Assembly (NCBI GenBank): GCA_004293725.1
Contig: REAW01000010.1
Coordinates: 62,001-126,000 of the forward strand
Direction: 5' to 3'
Length of the DNA stretch: 64,000 bases
Origin: Curvibacter sp.
GTDB taxonomy: Bacteria > Pseudomonadota > Gammaproteobacteria > Burkholderiales > Burkholderiaceae_C
Shown: positions 16,023 through 23,966 of the stretch, piece after piece
Position numbering within the stretch: position 1 is the stretch's first letter
How the letters are laid out: the number at the start of each line of letters is the position of its first letter
Notes under the pieces: model-generated
What the model saw: the letters and a program-made list of their open reading frames with translations, nothing else
Databases searched by the model: none
Told to the model about the DNA's origin: nothing
Translations under genes and position numbers: made by a program

Positions 16023-17702
16023 TTAGACCCACTGCACCTTGCCTTTGCCTGCGTACCAGTTTTCCAGCTGTGGTTCTACGGCCGCTTCAATTCGGTTGCG
16101 GCGAATTTTCATGGTCGGGGTCAGGAATCCGTTCTCAATCGACCAAGGCTGGGGGGCAATCACCAGCATTTGCAACTTCTCGTAGTCCGGCAGTTCGGCG
16201 TTCACGTCCTTGAGGAGTTGGGTCAGTTCCGCAGTGATCTGCTCCTTGACGCCTGGATTGTTGACAGTGGGGCGTACCGTTTCAGCCAGCACCACCATGG
16301 CATACGCAGAAGGCTGGCCCACGCCCGACACCATGCTCAGCTCGATCAGTGGGCAGGCATTGATGCGGTTCTCGATGGGCGCAGGCGCCACATACTTGCC
16401 TTTGGACGTCTTGAACAACTCCTTGACCCGGCCCGTGAGCCGCAACAGGCCGTCGGCGCGGCGCTCGCCCTTGTCACCGGTGCGGAAAAATCCGTCTTCG
16501 GTAAACACCTCGGCGTCCAGATCTGGACGCTTGTAGTAGCCCACAAACTGGCCCGGCGACTTGATCAGCACTTCGCCCTCTTCGCTGATGCGCACCTGCA
16601 CGCCTTTAAGCGGTACACCCACGCACCCCGGGGCATTTGCCTTGTCGGTGGAGTTGTGGGAGTACGCAAAGTCTTCTGTCATGGCGTAACCTTCAATCAG
16701 GTTAAGCCCCAGGCGGCGGTACCAGGCAATCAACTCAGCAGGAATCGGGGCGGAGCCGCTGCCTGCCAGCAGCGCGTGATCCAGGCCCAAGCCTTTGAGT
16801 ACCTTGCGCCCGACTATCTTGCCCAGAATAGGAATGCTGAGCAAGCGACTCAGTTTCTTAGGCGGCATTTTGGTAAACACACCCTGCTGAAACTTGAGCC
16901 AAAGCCGGGGCACAGAAATGAAAGTGGTGGGCTTGGCCCGGTTCAAGTCTTGGATAAATGTATCCAGCGATTCGGCAAAAAATACATGGGTCTTTCCATG
17001 GATCAGCGAAGCGCTTTCCACCCACGCGCGCTCAAATACGTGGGCCAGCGGCAAATACGACAAAATTCGATTGTCGATATTCGATCCTATGCGCGCCTGG
17101 GTGTCGTCACTGATACCCTCAGCCGCTGCGGTGATGCGTTCAAAACTATGCATCACGCCTTTGGGCTGGCCTGTAGATCCAGAGGTGTACATCAAGATGC
17201 CAATGTCTTTTCCATCGCGTGCAACCTTGCCTTTGAGCGGTTGGGTGCGAGCTACCACGGCGTCCCAGCTCTCATAGCTGTTTTTCGGCGCGAGGGGAAA
17301 GGCGATGCGGGGCAGGTCCGCCGGAATGCCGGGCAGTTGCTGGTCAAAGGTGTCGAGCTTGCCAACAAACAGCAAACTGGCCTCACTGTGTTCCAGCACG
17401 TAACGCACTGTGTCTGCTGTTTCGGTGGGGAAGATGGCCACCGTAGTGCCGCCTGCCATCCAGATGGCCAGTTCCGCCATGATGAAGTGGGCGCAATTTT
17501 TGGACAGGATGGCAATACGAGCGCCGGGTGCGAAGTTCTGTGCCTTGAGGTGCGCAGCCATGCGGCGCGACTCGTCCATCACTTGGCGCCAGGTGTAGTC
17601 CTTGACCTGCCCACCGCCAATAGGCTGGGTCAGGTAGACCTGATCGGCCAACTGGGTTTCGTGGTCATAGACGTAGTCAAGGATGAGTTTTGCTTTGGGC
17701 AT
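16023..17702 (-). CDS. AMP-dependent long-chain acyl-CoA synthetase
   Basis: This 559-aa ANL-superfamily ligase has the P-loop YTSGSTGQPKGVMH, the aromatic/adenine motif LIEGYAMTED and the hinge RTGDKGERRADGLLRLTGRVKELFKTSKGKYVAP. It also has a C-terminal lid (TPTMKIRRNRIE) in which the catalytic lysine is expected. The membrane-type FACL layout (LPLAHVFERAWVE) suggests a long-chain fatty acid or related carboxylate is activated to its CoA thioester through an acyl-AMP. The start at 17702 (MPKAKLILDYV) is preferred. The track extension is not family-like. It is monocistronic between a terminator and a 229-bp intergenic region in which I see no clear signal. Confidence 0.93.
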   Translation of the reverse strand: MPKAKLILDYVYDHETQLADQVYLTQPIGGGQVKDYTWRQVMDESRRMAAHLKAQNFAPGARIAILSKNCAHFIMAELAIWMAGGTTVAIFPTETADTVRYVLEHSEASLLFVGKLDTFDQQLPGIPADLPRIAFPLAPKNSYESWDAVVARTQPLKGKVARDGKDIGILMYTSGSTGQPKGVMHSFERITAAAEGISDDTQARIGSNIDNRILSYLPLAHVFERAWVESASLIHGKTHVFFAESLDTFIQDLNRAKPTTFISVPRLWLKFQQGVFTKMPPKKLSRLLSIPILGKIVGRKVLKGLGLDHALLAGSGSAPIPAELIAWYRRLGLNLIEGYAMTEDFAYSHNSTDKANAPGCVGVPLKGVQVRISEEGEVLIKSPGQFVGYYKRPDLDAEVFTEDGFFRTGDKGERRADGLLRLTGRVKELFKTSKGKYVAPAPIENRINACPLIELSMVSGVGQPSAYAMVVLAETVRPTVNNPGVKEQITAELTQLLKDVNAELPDYEKLQMLVIAPQPWSIENGFLTPTMKIRRNRIEAAVEPQLENWYAGKGKVQWV

Positions 17703-17931
17703 GGATTTGTCTCCAGTTTTAAAAATGTTTCCAACATTGTCTGGTGAATTGGCGGCAGTAGAGCGCTTTGCGTGACTATTTCCATGCAAAAAAGCGGTTT
17801 TACAGTATTTACCCTAGGTGTGTGCGCCGCAAAAGTTGGCATTTTTTGTCCTCCAGAGGTCCTCTCCAGTGCTTTCGGTGCCCGGAGTACTCCATTAGCA
17901 TGAGACCATCTTTCATTCTGCTGCCCTCGCT

Positions 17932-18498
17932 ATGCCAAACGCCTCATCCCCCAAATCCGCCCTTATCGTCATCGACGTGCAAGAGTCCTTCGCCCAGATG
18001 CCGTTTTGGCCACAGGGACTCCATGCGCCGTTTCAGCAAGCGCTTTTGAAGCTTGACGCCGGAGCCCGCGCCGCCAGTGTGCCGGTTGTGCACATCTTTC
18101 ATGTGGGGCAGGGCGGGCCGTTTCGGGAGGATTCAGGGTTTGTCAAACCCCTGGCCTGGTTACCCGGAGACCCTGCAGTGCGTTTTGACAAACACACGCA
18201 CAACGCCTTTACCGACACCGGCCTGGACCTGTGGCTGCGCCGCCAAGGCGTGACCAAGCTCCTAATCAGTGGCATCCGCACCGAGCAGTGCTGCGAAACC
18301 ACCGCCCGTGTGGGCTCCGACCTGGGTTATGACGTGGACTTTGTCTCCGAAGCCACGCTTACCTTCCCCATGACACACGCTGGCAGCGGCCGCACTTTCA
18401 GCGCCGAAGAAATCACTACGCGCACAGAGCTGGTCCTGGCAGACCGCTTTGCGCGCATCGTCGATGTAGACACCTGCCTTGCCGGTCTGGCCGCATAA
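17932..18498 (+). CDS. Isochorismatase-family cysteine hydrolase
   Basis: This 188-aa alpha/beta hydrolase-like protein has the family triad: Asp in LIVIDVQESF (about residue 15), Lys in RFDKHTHNAF and the nucleophile Cys in GIRTEQCCETTARVG. Such enzymes hydrolyse amides or vinyl ethers (nicotinamide, ureides, N-carbamoyl compounds). The substrate is not predictable here. It heads a rightward run with close spacing to the DUF1272 gene (10 bp). Confidence 0.9.
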   Translation: MPNASSPKSALIVIDVQESFAQMPFWPQGLHAPFQQALLKLDAGARAASVPVVHIFHVGQGGPFREDSGFVKPLAWLPGDPAVRFDKHTHNAFTDTGLDLWLRRQGVTKLLISGIRTEQCCETTARVGSDLGYDVDFVSEATLTFPMTHAGSGRTFSAEEITTRTELVLADRFARIVDVDTCLAGLAA

Positions 18499-18508
18499 GG
18501 AGAGCCTC

Positions 18509-18772
18509 TTGCTGCAACTGCGCCCCAACTGTGAATGCTGCAATGTGGACCTGCCGCCTGCGGCCCTGAACGCCCGCATCTGCTCGTTTGAATGCACGTT
18601 TTGTGCGGACTGCGCCGATGCACACCTGCAGGGCATTTGCCCCAACTGTGGTGGCGAACTGGTACGCCGCCCCGTGCGCCCGGCAAGCAAGCTGCCCAAC
18701 AACCCGCCGTCTGCCGAGCGTGTCTTCAAGCCGCAGGGCTGCAGCAGCACCGCAATGCAGGGTCGTGCATGA
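18509..18772 (+). CDS. DUF1272 cysteine-rich small protein
   Basis: This 87-aa protein, read from a TTG start, is placed six bases after AAGGAG. It carries a dense set of cysteines (CECC, CSFECTFCADC, CPNCGG) that probably binds zinc, in the DUF1272 pattern, plus a basic tail. Its function is unknown. The stop overlaps the ATG of the EamA transporter gene (ATGA), so it is translated as part of the run starting with the isochorismatase gene. Confidence 0.85.
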   Translation: MLQLRPNCECCNVDLPPAALNARICSFECTFCADCADAHLQGICPNCGGELVRRPVRPASKLPNNPPSAERVFKPQGCSSTAMQGRA

Positions 18773-19698
18773 GCGCAGCCCTGCCCATGCGCCCCAAAGA
18801 CATGGCGCTGGCCTTGCTGGTCATCCTGGTCTGGGGCGTCAACTTTGCGGTGATCAAACTTGGCGTAGCAGGCATACCGCCGCTGCTGCTGGGGGCGTTG
18901 CGGTTTATGTTGGCAGCCTTCCCTGCAGTGTTATTCCTCAAGCCGCCCCAAGTGCCGCTGCGCTTGTACCTGGCCTACGGCCTCACCATCTCGGTAGGGC
19001 AATTTGCGTTCTTGTTCAGCGCCATTCATGTGGGCATGCCTACCGGGCTGGCATCGCTGGTGTTGCAGTCGCAATCGTTCTTTACGCTACTGTTGGCAGC
19101 CTGGTGGCTCAAGGAACGCTGGCAGGCCAACCAGATGGCTGGCTTGTTGCTGGCGGCGGTGGGCTTGGTGTTGATTGGCAGTGCCAGCGGTGCGGTGCAA
19201 GGGGTCTCCATGCCGCTGCTGGGCTTTTTGCTCACCATTGCGGCCGCAGTCATGTGGGCTTGCGGCAATATCGTCACCCGCGCAGTAGGTAGCTACGGCC
19301 CCATGAACCAATTGGCCTTCGTGGTCTGGGCCAGTCTGGTGCCACCGCTGCCGTTTCTGGGGCTCTCCCTGTGGCTGGAGGGGCCTGGTGCAATGCTGCA
19401 GGCTCTGCAGCACATGGACCTGGCCGCCGTGGGGGCCATCGCTTACCTGGCCTGGGCCGCCACGCTCTTGGGTTACGGGCTGTGGACGCACCTTATGTCG
19501 CGCTACCCTACCAACCGCGTGGCGCCGTTTACGCTCCTGGTACCCGTCGTCGGCTTGACCACGGGCTGGCTGGTGTTTGGCGAGGCGCTGCGCCCCATCC
19601 ATTTTGCGGGTGCTGCATTGCTCATGGCGGGGCTGCTGGTGAATGTGTTTGGCGCGCCCCTGTTCGCGCGTATCAAGGGTCTGGCATGGAAGACGTGA
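18769..19698 (+). CDS. EamA/DMT-family transporter
   Basis: This 309-aa protein has ten predicted transmembrane helices in two EamA repeats, for example DMALALLVILVWGVNFAVIK at the start of the first and LGFLLTIAAAVMWACGNIV for the second. It is a drug/metabolite exporter. Amino acids or their analogues are common substrates, unknown here. The ATG at 18769 overlaps the upstream stop, and the track extension is the DUF1272 region in another frame. The end overlaps the GlxA-type regulator start by 13 bp. Confidence 0.92.
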   Translation: MSAALPMRPKDMALALLVILVWGVNFAVIKLGVAGIPPLLLGALRFMLAAFPAVLFLKPPQVPLRLYLAYGLTISVGQFAFLFSAIHVGMPTGLASLVLQSQSFFTLLLAAWWLKERWQANQMAGLLLAAVGLVLIGSASGAVQGVSMPLLGFLLTIAAAVMWACGNIVTRAVGSYGPMNQLAFVVWASLVPPLPFLGLSLWLEGPGAMLQALQHMDLAAVGAIAYLAWAATLLGYGLWTHLMSRYPTNRVAPFTLLVPVVGLTTGWLVFGEALRPIHFAGAALLMAGLLVNVFGAPLFARIKGLAWKT

Positions 19699-20645
19699 CA
19701 CTCTCCGTCTACTTGGTGCTCACGCCCAATGTGCTGATGCTGGACTACGCGGGCCCGGCTGAAGCGCTGCGCATGGCACGTGACATGGGCGCCCCCCTTG
19801 TGCTGCACGCCTGTGGGCCCCAGGCAAGCATCAGCACCTCGTTGGGCACGGGGCTGTCGGGGCTGGAGCCTCTGCCGGCGCAACTGCCGCCGCGCAGCCT
19901 GGTACTGGTAGTGGGGAATGGCAATGAGGCGGAAGACTATGCCAGTGACGCCGCCCGCACCGTGGTGCGCTGGCTACAGACCGCGCCGCAGGCCGACACC
20001 CGTTTGGCCAGCATTTGTTCGGGCGCCTTGCTGTTGGCGCAGGCGGGGTGCTTGGACGGGCGGCATTGCACCACCCACCACACCCTCATTGCCGATCTGC
20101 AGGCCTATGCGCCCACGGCACAGGTGGCGGTGGACCGCATTTTTGTGGATGATGGCCGGGTGCTCACCAGCGCTGGCATTACCACCGGTATAGATCTGGC
20201 GCTTTACATCGTGGAGCAAACGGCAGGCCCCGAGCTGGCAGCCCGCGTGGCGCGCCGCTTGGTGATGTACCAGCGCCGTGGCGCACACGGCCCCCAAATT
20301 TCGCCTTGGCTGGCACACCGCAACCACATGCACCCGGCCGTGCACCGTGCCCAAGACGCAGTGGCCCGTGCGCCAGAGCGCAGCTGGACACTGGAGGAAC
20401 TGGCCGCTGTGGCCTTTGTGAGCCCGCGCCACCTGAGCCGCCTGTTTGCATTGCACACAGGCATTAGCGTGGTGACCTACCAGCAGCAGTTGCGCATCGC
20501 GCGGGCGCAGGAAATGCTCACGCACAACCCCACGATGTCGCAGGAGCGGCTGGCCTTGGCCTGCGGCTTTGCCTCGGCGCGCGATTTCAGGCGCGTGTGG
20601 CAGCGCTGCGCGACCGAGAACGCGCGGCGTGGGGTGGTGCATTGA
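19686..20645 (+). CDS. GlxA-family transcriptional regulator (DJ-1/PfpI domain plus AraC HTH)
   Basis: This 319-aa protein has an N-terminal class-I amidotransferase-like domain (LTPNVLMLDYAGPAEALRMA, with ICSGALLLAQAG at the nucleophile elbow, about residue 117). Two C-terminal AraC helix-turn-helix units follow (SWTLEELAAVAFVSPRHLSRLF and MSQERLALACGFASARDFRRVW). The architecture is that of GlxA/FtrA/ArgR-like regulators of amino-acid catabolism. The adjacent EamA transporter gene, with which it overlaps, is the natural candidate target. Confidence 0.92.
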   Translation: MEDVTLSVYLVLTPNVLMLDYAGPAEALRMARDMGAPLVLHACGPQASISTSLGTGLSGLEPLPAQLPPRSLVLVVGNGNEAEDYASDAARTVVRWLQTAPQADTRLASICSGALLLAQAGCLDGRHCTTHHTLIADLQAYAPTAQVAVDRIFVDDGRVLTSAGITTGIDLALYIVEQTAGPELAARVARRLVMYQRRGAHGPQISPWLAHRNHMHPAVHRAQDAVARAPERSWTLEELAAVAFVSPRHLSRLFALHTGISVVTYQQQLRIARAQEMLTHNPTMSQERLALACGFASARDFRRVWQRCATENARRGVVH

Positions 20646-20738
20646 CGATCGTTTGGGGGTGAGTTGTCCCGAGTTCTCGTGGGCGTGGTTCCGGGCGTGG
20701 TTCAATAGCCTGTTGCACAGCCCCCACATTGCTCCACC

Positions 20739-21971
20739 ATGAATCCCGACGCACGCAAACACTGGCCCGGCCCGCAATGGGCGTTTTCCATCCTGCTGGC
20801 CCTCTTGGGCATGTTGGGTCCGTTCTCTATCGACACCTACCTACCCGCGTTTTCCAGCATCAGCCAGTCATTGGGTGCCACGCCACTGCAGATGCAGCAA
20901 ACGCTGTCGGCGTACCTGTTTGGCTTCGCCTTTATGGCGCTGTTCCATGGCGCGTTGTCGGACAGTTTTGGCCGCCGCCCGGTGGTGCTGTGGGGGGTGG
21001 CCGCATTCACCCTCGCGTCTGTTGGCTGCGCGCTGGCGCAAAGCATTGAGCAGCTCATCTTTTTCCGCGCCATGCAGGGCCTGTCAACGGGCGCGGGCAT
21101 TGTGGTGTCACGTGCCGTCATTCGCGATGTGTATCCGCCCGCGCAGGCGCAAAAAGTCATGAGCCAGGTCACCATCTTTTTTGGTGTGGCTCCCGCCATT
21201 GCGCCGATGGTGGGCGGTTGGCTGCTGGTGCATGCCGATTGGCATGGCATCTTCTGGTTCCTGACGGGGGTGGGCCTGGTGCTGTGGATGGCCAACTACT
21301 TCTACCTGCCCGAGACCCTGCAGCGCGCCGATCGTCAGCAGTTCCACCCCAAGAACCTCATGGCGGGTTACTGGCAGCTTGGCTCCGATCCACGCTTTGT
21401 GCTGCTGGCCTTGGCCAGCGGTATCCCGTTCAACGGCATGTTTTTGTACGTGCTGAGTGCGCCCGTGTTTTTGGGCGAGATTCTGGATTTGCAGCCCCAG
21501 CAGTTCTTCTGGTTTTTTGTGCTCACCATCAGCGGCATCATGGGCGGTGCATTTGTCAGCGGCCGCGTGGCAGGCAAGATCACCCCCAAGCGGCAAATCC
21601 GCAACGGTTTCCTCATCATGCTCATCATCGGGCTGCTCAATTTGGTGGCCAATCTTGTCTTTAAAGCGCATGTGAGCTGGGCCCTGTTTCCCATTGCCAT
21701 CTTTGCATTTGGCTGGGCCATGATGGTGCCGGTGGTCACCCTGCTGGTGCTGGACCTGCACCCCGACCGCCGTGGCATGGCGTCGAGCCTGCAGATGTTT
21801 GTGGGGTCCAGCGCCAACGGCGTGGTGGCTGGTGTCATCTCGCCCCTGGTCATGCACTCTGCCGTGGGGCTGGCTGCCGCCTCGGTGATGATGATGTGCT
21901 TGGGCTTGGGCGCGTGGATGTTTATCCGCAAACGCTGGCCCGAGATTGGGCAGAAGGTGGATGCGCTGTGA
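20739..21971 (+). CDS. Bcr/CflA-family multidrug efflux MFS transporter
   Basis: This 410-aa protein has twelve predicted transmembrane helices. The first, LLALLGMLGPFSIDTYLPAF, carries the FSIDTYLP signature of the Bcr/CflA subfamily. The loop 2-3 motif DSFGRRPVVLWG and SRAVIRDVYP in helix 5 follow. It probably exports drugs or small metabolites using the proton gradient. Its stop overlaps the GTG start of the downstream NlpC/P60 gene (GTGA). Confidence 0.93.
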   Translation: MNPDARKHWPGPQWAFSILLALLGMLGPFSIDTYLPAFSSISQSLGATPLQMQQTLSAYLFGFAFMALFHGALSDSFGRRPVVLWGVAAFTLASVGCALAQSIEQLIFFRAMQGLSTGAGIVVSRAVIRDVYPPAQAQKVMSQVTIFFGVAPAIAPMVGGWLLVHADWHGIFWFLTGVGLVLWMANYFYLPETLQRADRQQFHPKNLMAGYWQLGSDPRFVLLALASGIPFNGMFLYVLSAPVFLGEILDLQPQQFFWFFVLTISGIMGGAFVSGRVAGKITPKRQIRNGFLIMLIIGLLNLVANLVFKAHVSWALFPIAIFAFGWAMMVPVVTLLVLDLHPDRRGMASSLQMFVGSSANGVVAGVISPLVMHSAVGLAAASVMMMCLGLGAWMFIRKRWPEIGQKVDAL

Positions 21972-22495
21972 CCCGCGCGCAGGTGTCAAACGCACGCCAC
22001 TGGCGTGGGCACCTGGGTTGGGTGCTGGTGGCGGGTGTGTGCGCTGTGCTGACCGGCTGCTCGTCGGTACCGCAGGCATCGGCACCTTCGCAGGTAGCTA
22101 CACAGCCCGCAGGTCGCCTGACGCTGGAGCAAGCCAACGACGTCACCGTCATGGCCATTGGCCTGGTGGGCACGCCCTACCGCTATGGCGGCAACACACC
22201 GGCCAGTGGGTTTGATTGCAGCGGCCTCATCGGCTACGTCTACCAACAGCGCGCAGGTGTCATGGCGCCACGCTCTACCGCAGGGTTGATCGATTGGGGC
22301 GCCAGCATTCCAGCGCCAAATCTGCGCTCGGGTGACCTGGTCGTCTTTGCGCAAAACGGTCGCACCACGCACGCGGGCATCTTTGTGGGGGAGGGGCGAT
22401 TTGTCCATGCGCCGTCCACGGGCGGGACGGTGCGGCTGGATAGCCTCAAGTCCGCTTACTGGTCGAAGCAGCAGGTGAGTTATCGGCGGCCGTGA
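21968..22495 (+). CDS. NlpC/P60-family lipoprotein peptidase
   Basis: This 175-aa protein starts with GTG overlapping the upstream stop. It has a lipoprotein signal (VLVAGVCAVLTGC, Cys at the lipobox) and an NlpC/P60 domain with the catalytic Cys in SGFDCSGLIGYVYQ and the His residues in RTTHAGIFVGEGRFVHAPS. Such enzymes cut the peptide stem of peptidoglycan. The upstream ATG of the track ORF lies inside the MFS gene and is not used. Confidence 0.9.
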   Translation: MTRAQVSNARHWRGHLGWVLVAGVCAVLTGCSSVPQASAPSQVATQPAGRLTLEQANDVTVMAIGLVGTPYRYGGNTPASGFDCSGLIGYVYQQRAGVMAPRSTAGLIDWGASIPAPNLRSGDLVVFAQNGRTTHAGIFVGEGRFVHAPSTGGTVRLDSLKSAYWSKQQVSYRRP

Positions 22496-22512
22496 AGGGG
22501 ACGGTTACCGCC

Positions 22513-23097
22513 TCACTCTCCCACCTTCACCCCTTCACCAATCACAAAAAACTGCCCGCCCGCCACATAGTGCAGCGTTCGCAAATCATCGGGTGCTTTG
22601 TCAAACTCCCAGTGTCCGTTGATGAACACGCGGCTGTCGGCCCAGGCTTGGGTTACCTCGCCGATGAACAGGTCGTAGGTTTGCTGGTTGTGCGGTTCGG
22701 GCAGCACCTTGCACAGCAGCCAGCCCACGCAGCCTTGTACCAGTGGCAGCGCGCTGCCTTCCACGGCAAAGGTCTGGATGCCGTGGCGTTGCAGTTTGTC
22801 GGGTGTGGTGATTGCGCTGTCACTGCCCACACCCAGCGTGGCTTGGGCCAGTGCGCGTGCGGGAACGTTCAGTGCAAACCAGCCGCTGCCTTCCACCAGC
22901 ACCCGCGTGCGTGTGGCCTTGTCGATCACCACCGTCACCTTGGGCGGGCTGAAGTCCAGCGGCATGGACCAGGCAGCGGCCATGACGTTGTGCTGGCCCG
23001 CATGGGCGGATGACACCAGCACGGTGGGGCCGTGGTTGAGCAGGCGGTAGGCTTTGTCCAGCGGGACGGGGGTGCAGAAAGCGGGCAGGGTGGTCAT
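22513..23097 (-). CDS. Flavin reductase-like flavoprotein (DIM6/NTAB family)
   Basis: This 194-aa split-barrel FMN-binding protein has the family segment GPTVLVSSAHAGQHNVMAAAW followed by SPPKVTVVIDKATRTRVL. Relatives reduce flavins or act as FMN-dependent oxidoreductases. The substrate is unknown. The start at 23097 (MTTLPAFCTP) is chosen. The gene is divergent from the LexA-controlled imuAB operon, 140 bp away. Confidence 0.85.
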   Translation of the reverse strand: MTTLPAFCTPVPLDKAYRLLNHGPTVLVSSAHAGQHNVMAAAWSMPLDFSPPKVTVVIDKATRTRVLVEGSGWFALNVPARALAQATLGVGSDSAITTPDKLQRHGIQTFAVEGSALPLVQGCVGWLLCKVLPEPHNQQTYDLFIGEVTQAWADSRVFINGHWEFDKAPDDLRTLHYVAGGQFFVIGEGVKVGE

Positions 23098-23200
23098 GCG
23101 GGCCACTCTAACAAAGCCGCCAAAAGCCAGGGCCGCGCCAGCCCCCGCTGGGGCTCGCAACCCTGTTCTTGATTTTGATAGCAGGGGTGTTTTCCATATA

Positions 23201-23216
23201 CTGTTCATAAATACAG
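23201..23216. promoter_or_regulatory. LexA box upstream of imuA
   Basis: CTGT-TCATAAAT-ACAG fits the E. coli-type LexA consensus CTGT-N8-ACAG exactly and lies 21 bp upstream of the imuA ATG. Confidence 0.9.
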
Positions 23217-23237
23217 TAATAGGCCAAACCCCTTGCC

Positions 23238-23966
23238 ATGAATAGCCTTGCGCGCATCAGCACCGGTTCGCCGGACCCGCAAGACATCCACGCCGATGTC
23301 TGGCACGCGCACGCGCTGGCCGGTAGTCCGCAGGTGGTGCAGCCTACGGGCGATGCGCTCTTGGACGCGCAGTTGCCCGGCGGTGGCTGGCCCGTGGGGG
23401 CGCTGGTGGAGCTGTTGCAACCTACCGGCGTGCACAGCGAGTGGCGGCTGCTGCTGCCGGCGCTGGCACGCTGTGGACAGGGGCCGGTGGGTTTGGTGGG
23501 GGCGCCCTACTTGCCGTTTGTACCGGCCCTGGCGGCGCTGGGTCTGCGCGCCAGCCGCCTGCTGGCTGTCGGTGTGGGAGGCGCCGCTCAAGACGGCAGG
23601 CTCTGGGCCACCGAGCAACTGTTGCGCTGTGCCGAGGTAGACGCGGTGCTGGCCTGGCTGCCGCAGGTGCGCAGCGACCAACTGCGCCGCCTGCAGATGG
23701 CCGCAGCCGAGCACCACAAGCTGCTGTTTGTGATGCGCCCGGCCGCGCTGCAGGCCGATGCCTCGCCCGCTGCCCTGCGCCTGGTGCTGCAGCCGCAGCC
23801 ACCGGCGCAGATCCCGCGGCTGGACGCGCTGGCAGTGCAGATCGTCAAGCGCCGTGGCCCGCCATTGGCCCAGCCGCTGCAACTGCAGGCGCGTGCGGCC
23901 CGCCTGGCGGTGCTGTTGGCGGCGGAGGGTGCCCATGCACTGGATCGCACTGCGGCCCACGCCTGA
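23238..23966 (+). CDS. imuA: Translesion synthesis-associated protein ImuA
   Basis: This 242-aa RecA-like protein (SulA-related group) has the conserved sequence DVWHAHALAG near the start and a degenerate P-loop region around LPGGGWPVGALVELLQP. ImuA cooperates with ImuB and DnaE2 in damage-induced mutagenesis. It is SOS-controlled by the perfect LexA box just upstream. Its stop overlaps the start of imuB by 32 bp, indicating coupled translation. Confidence 0.9.
   Translation: MNSLARISTGSPDPQDIHADVWHAHALAGSPQVVQPTGDALLDAQLPGGGWPVGALVELLQPTGVHSEWRLLLPALARCGQGPVGLVGAPYLPFVPALAALGLRASRLLAVGVGGAAQDGRLWATEQLLRCAEVDAVLAWLPQVRSDQLRRLQMAAAEHHKLLFVMRPAALQADASPAALRLVLQPQPPAQIPRLDALAVQIVKRRGPPLAQPLQLQARAARLAVLLAAEGAHALDRTAAHA

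Noticed and set aside
15939-17747. 602-aa plus-strand ORF opposite the acyl-CoA synthetase gene
   Set aside because: The minus-strand protein has full ANL motifs. This long frame is a shadow typical of GC-rich DNA.
21108-22085. 325-aa minus-strand ORF across the MFS/NlpC junction
   Set aside because: Composition is His/Gln-rich and no domain is visible. The plus-strand genes explain the region.
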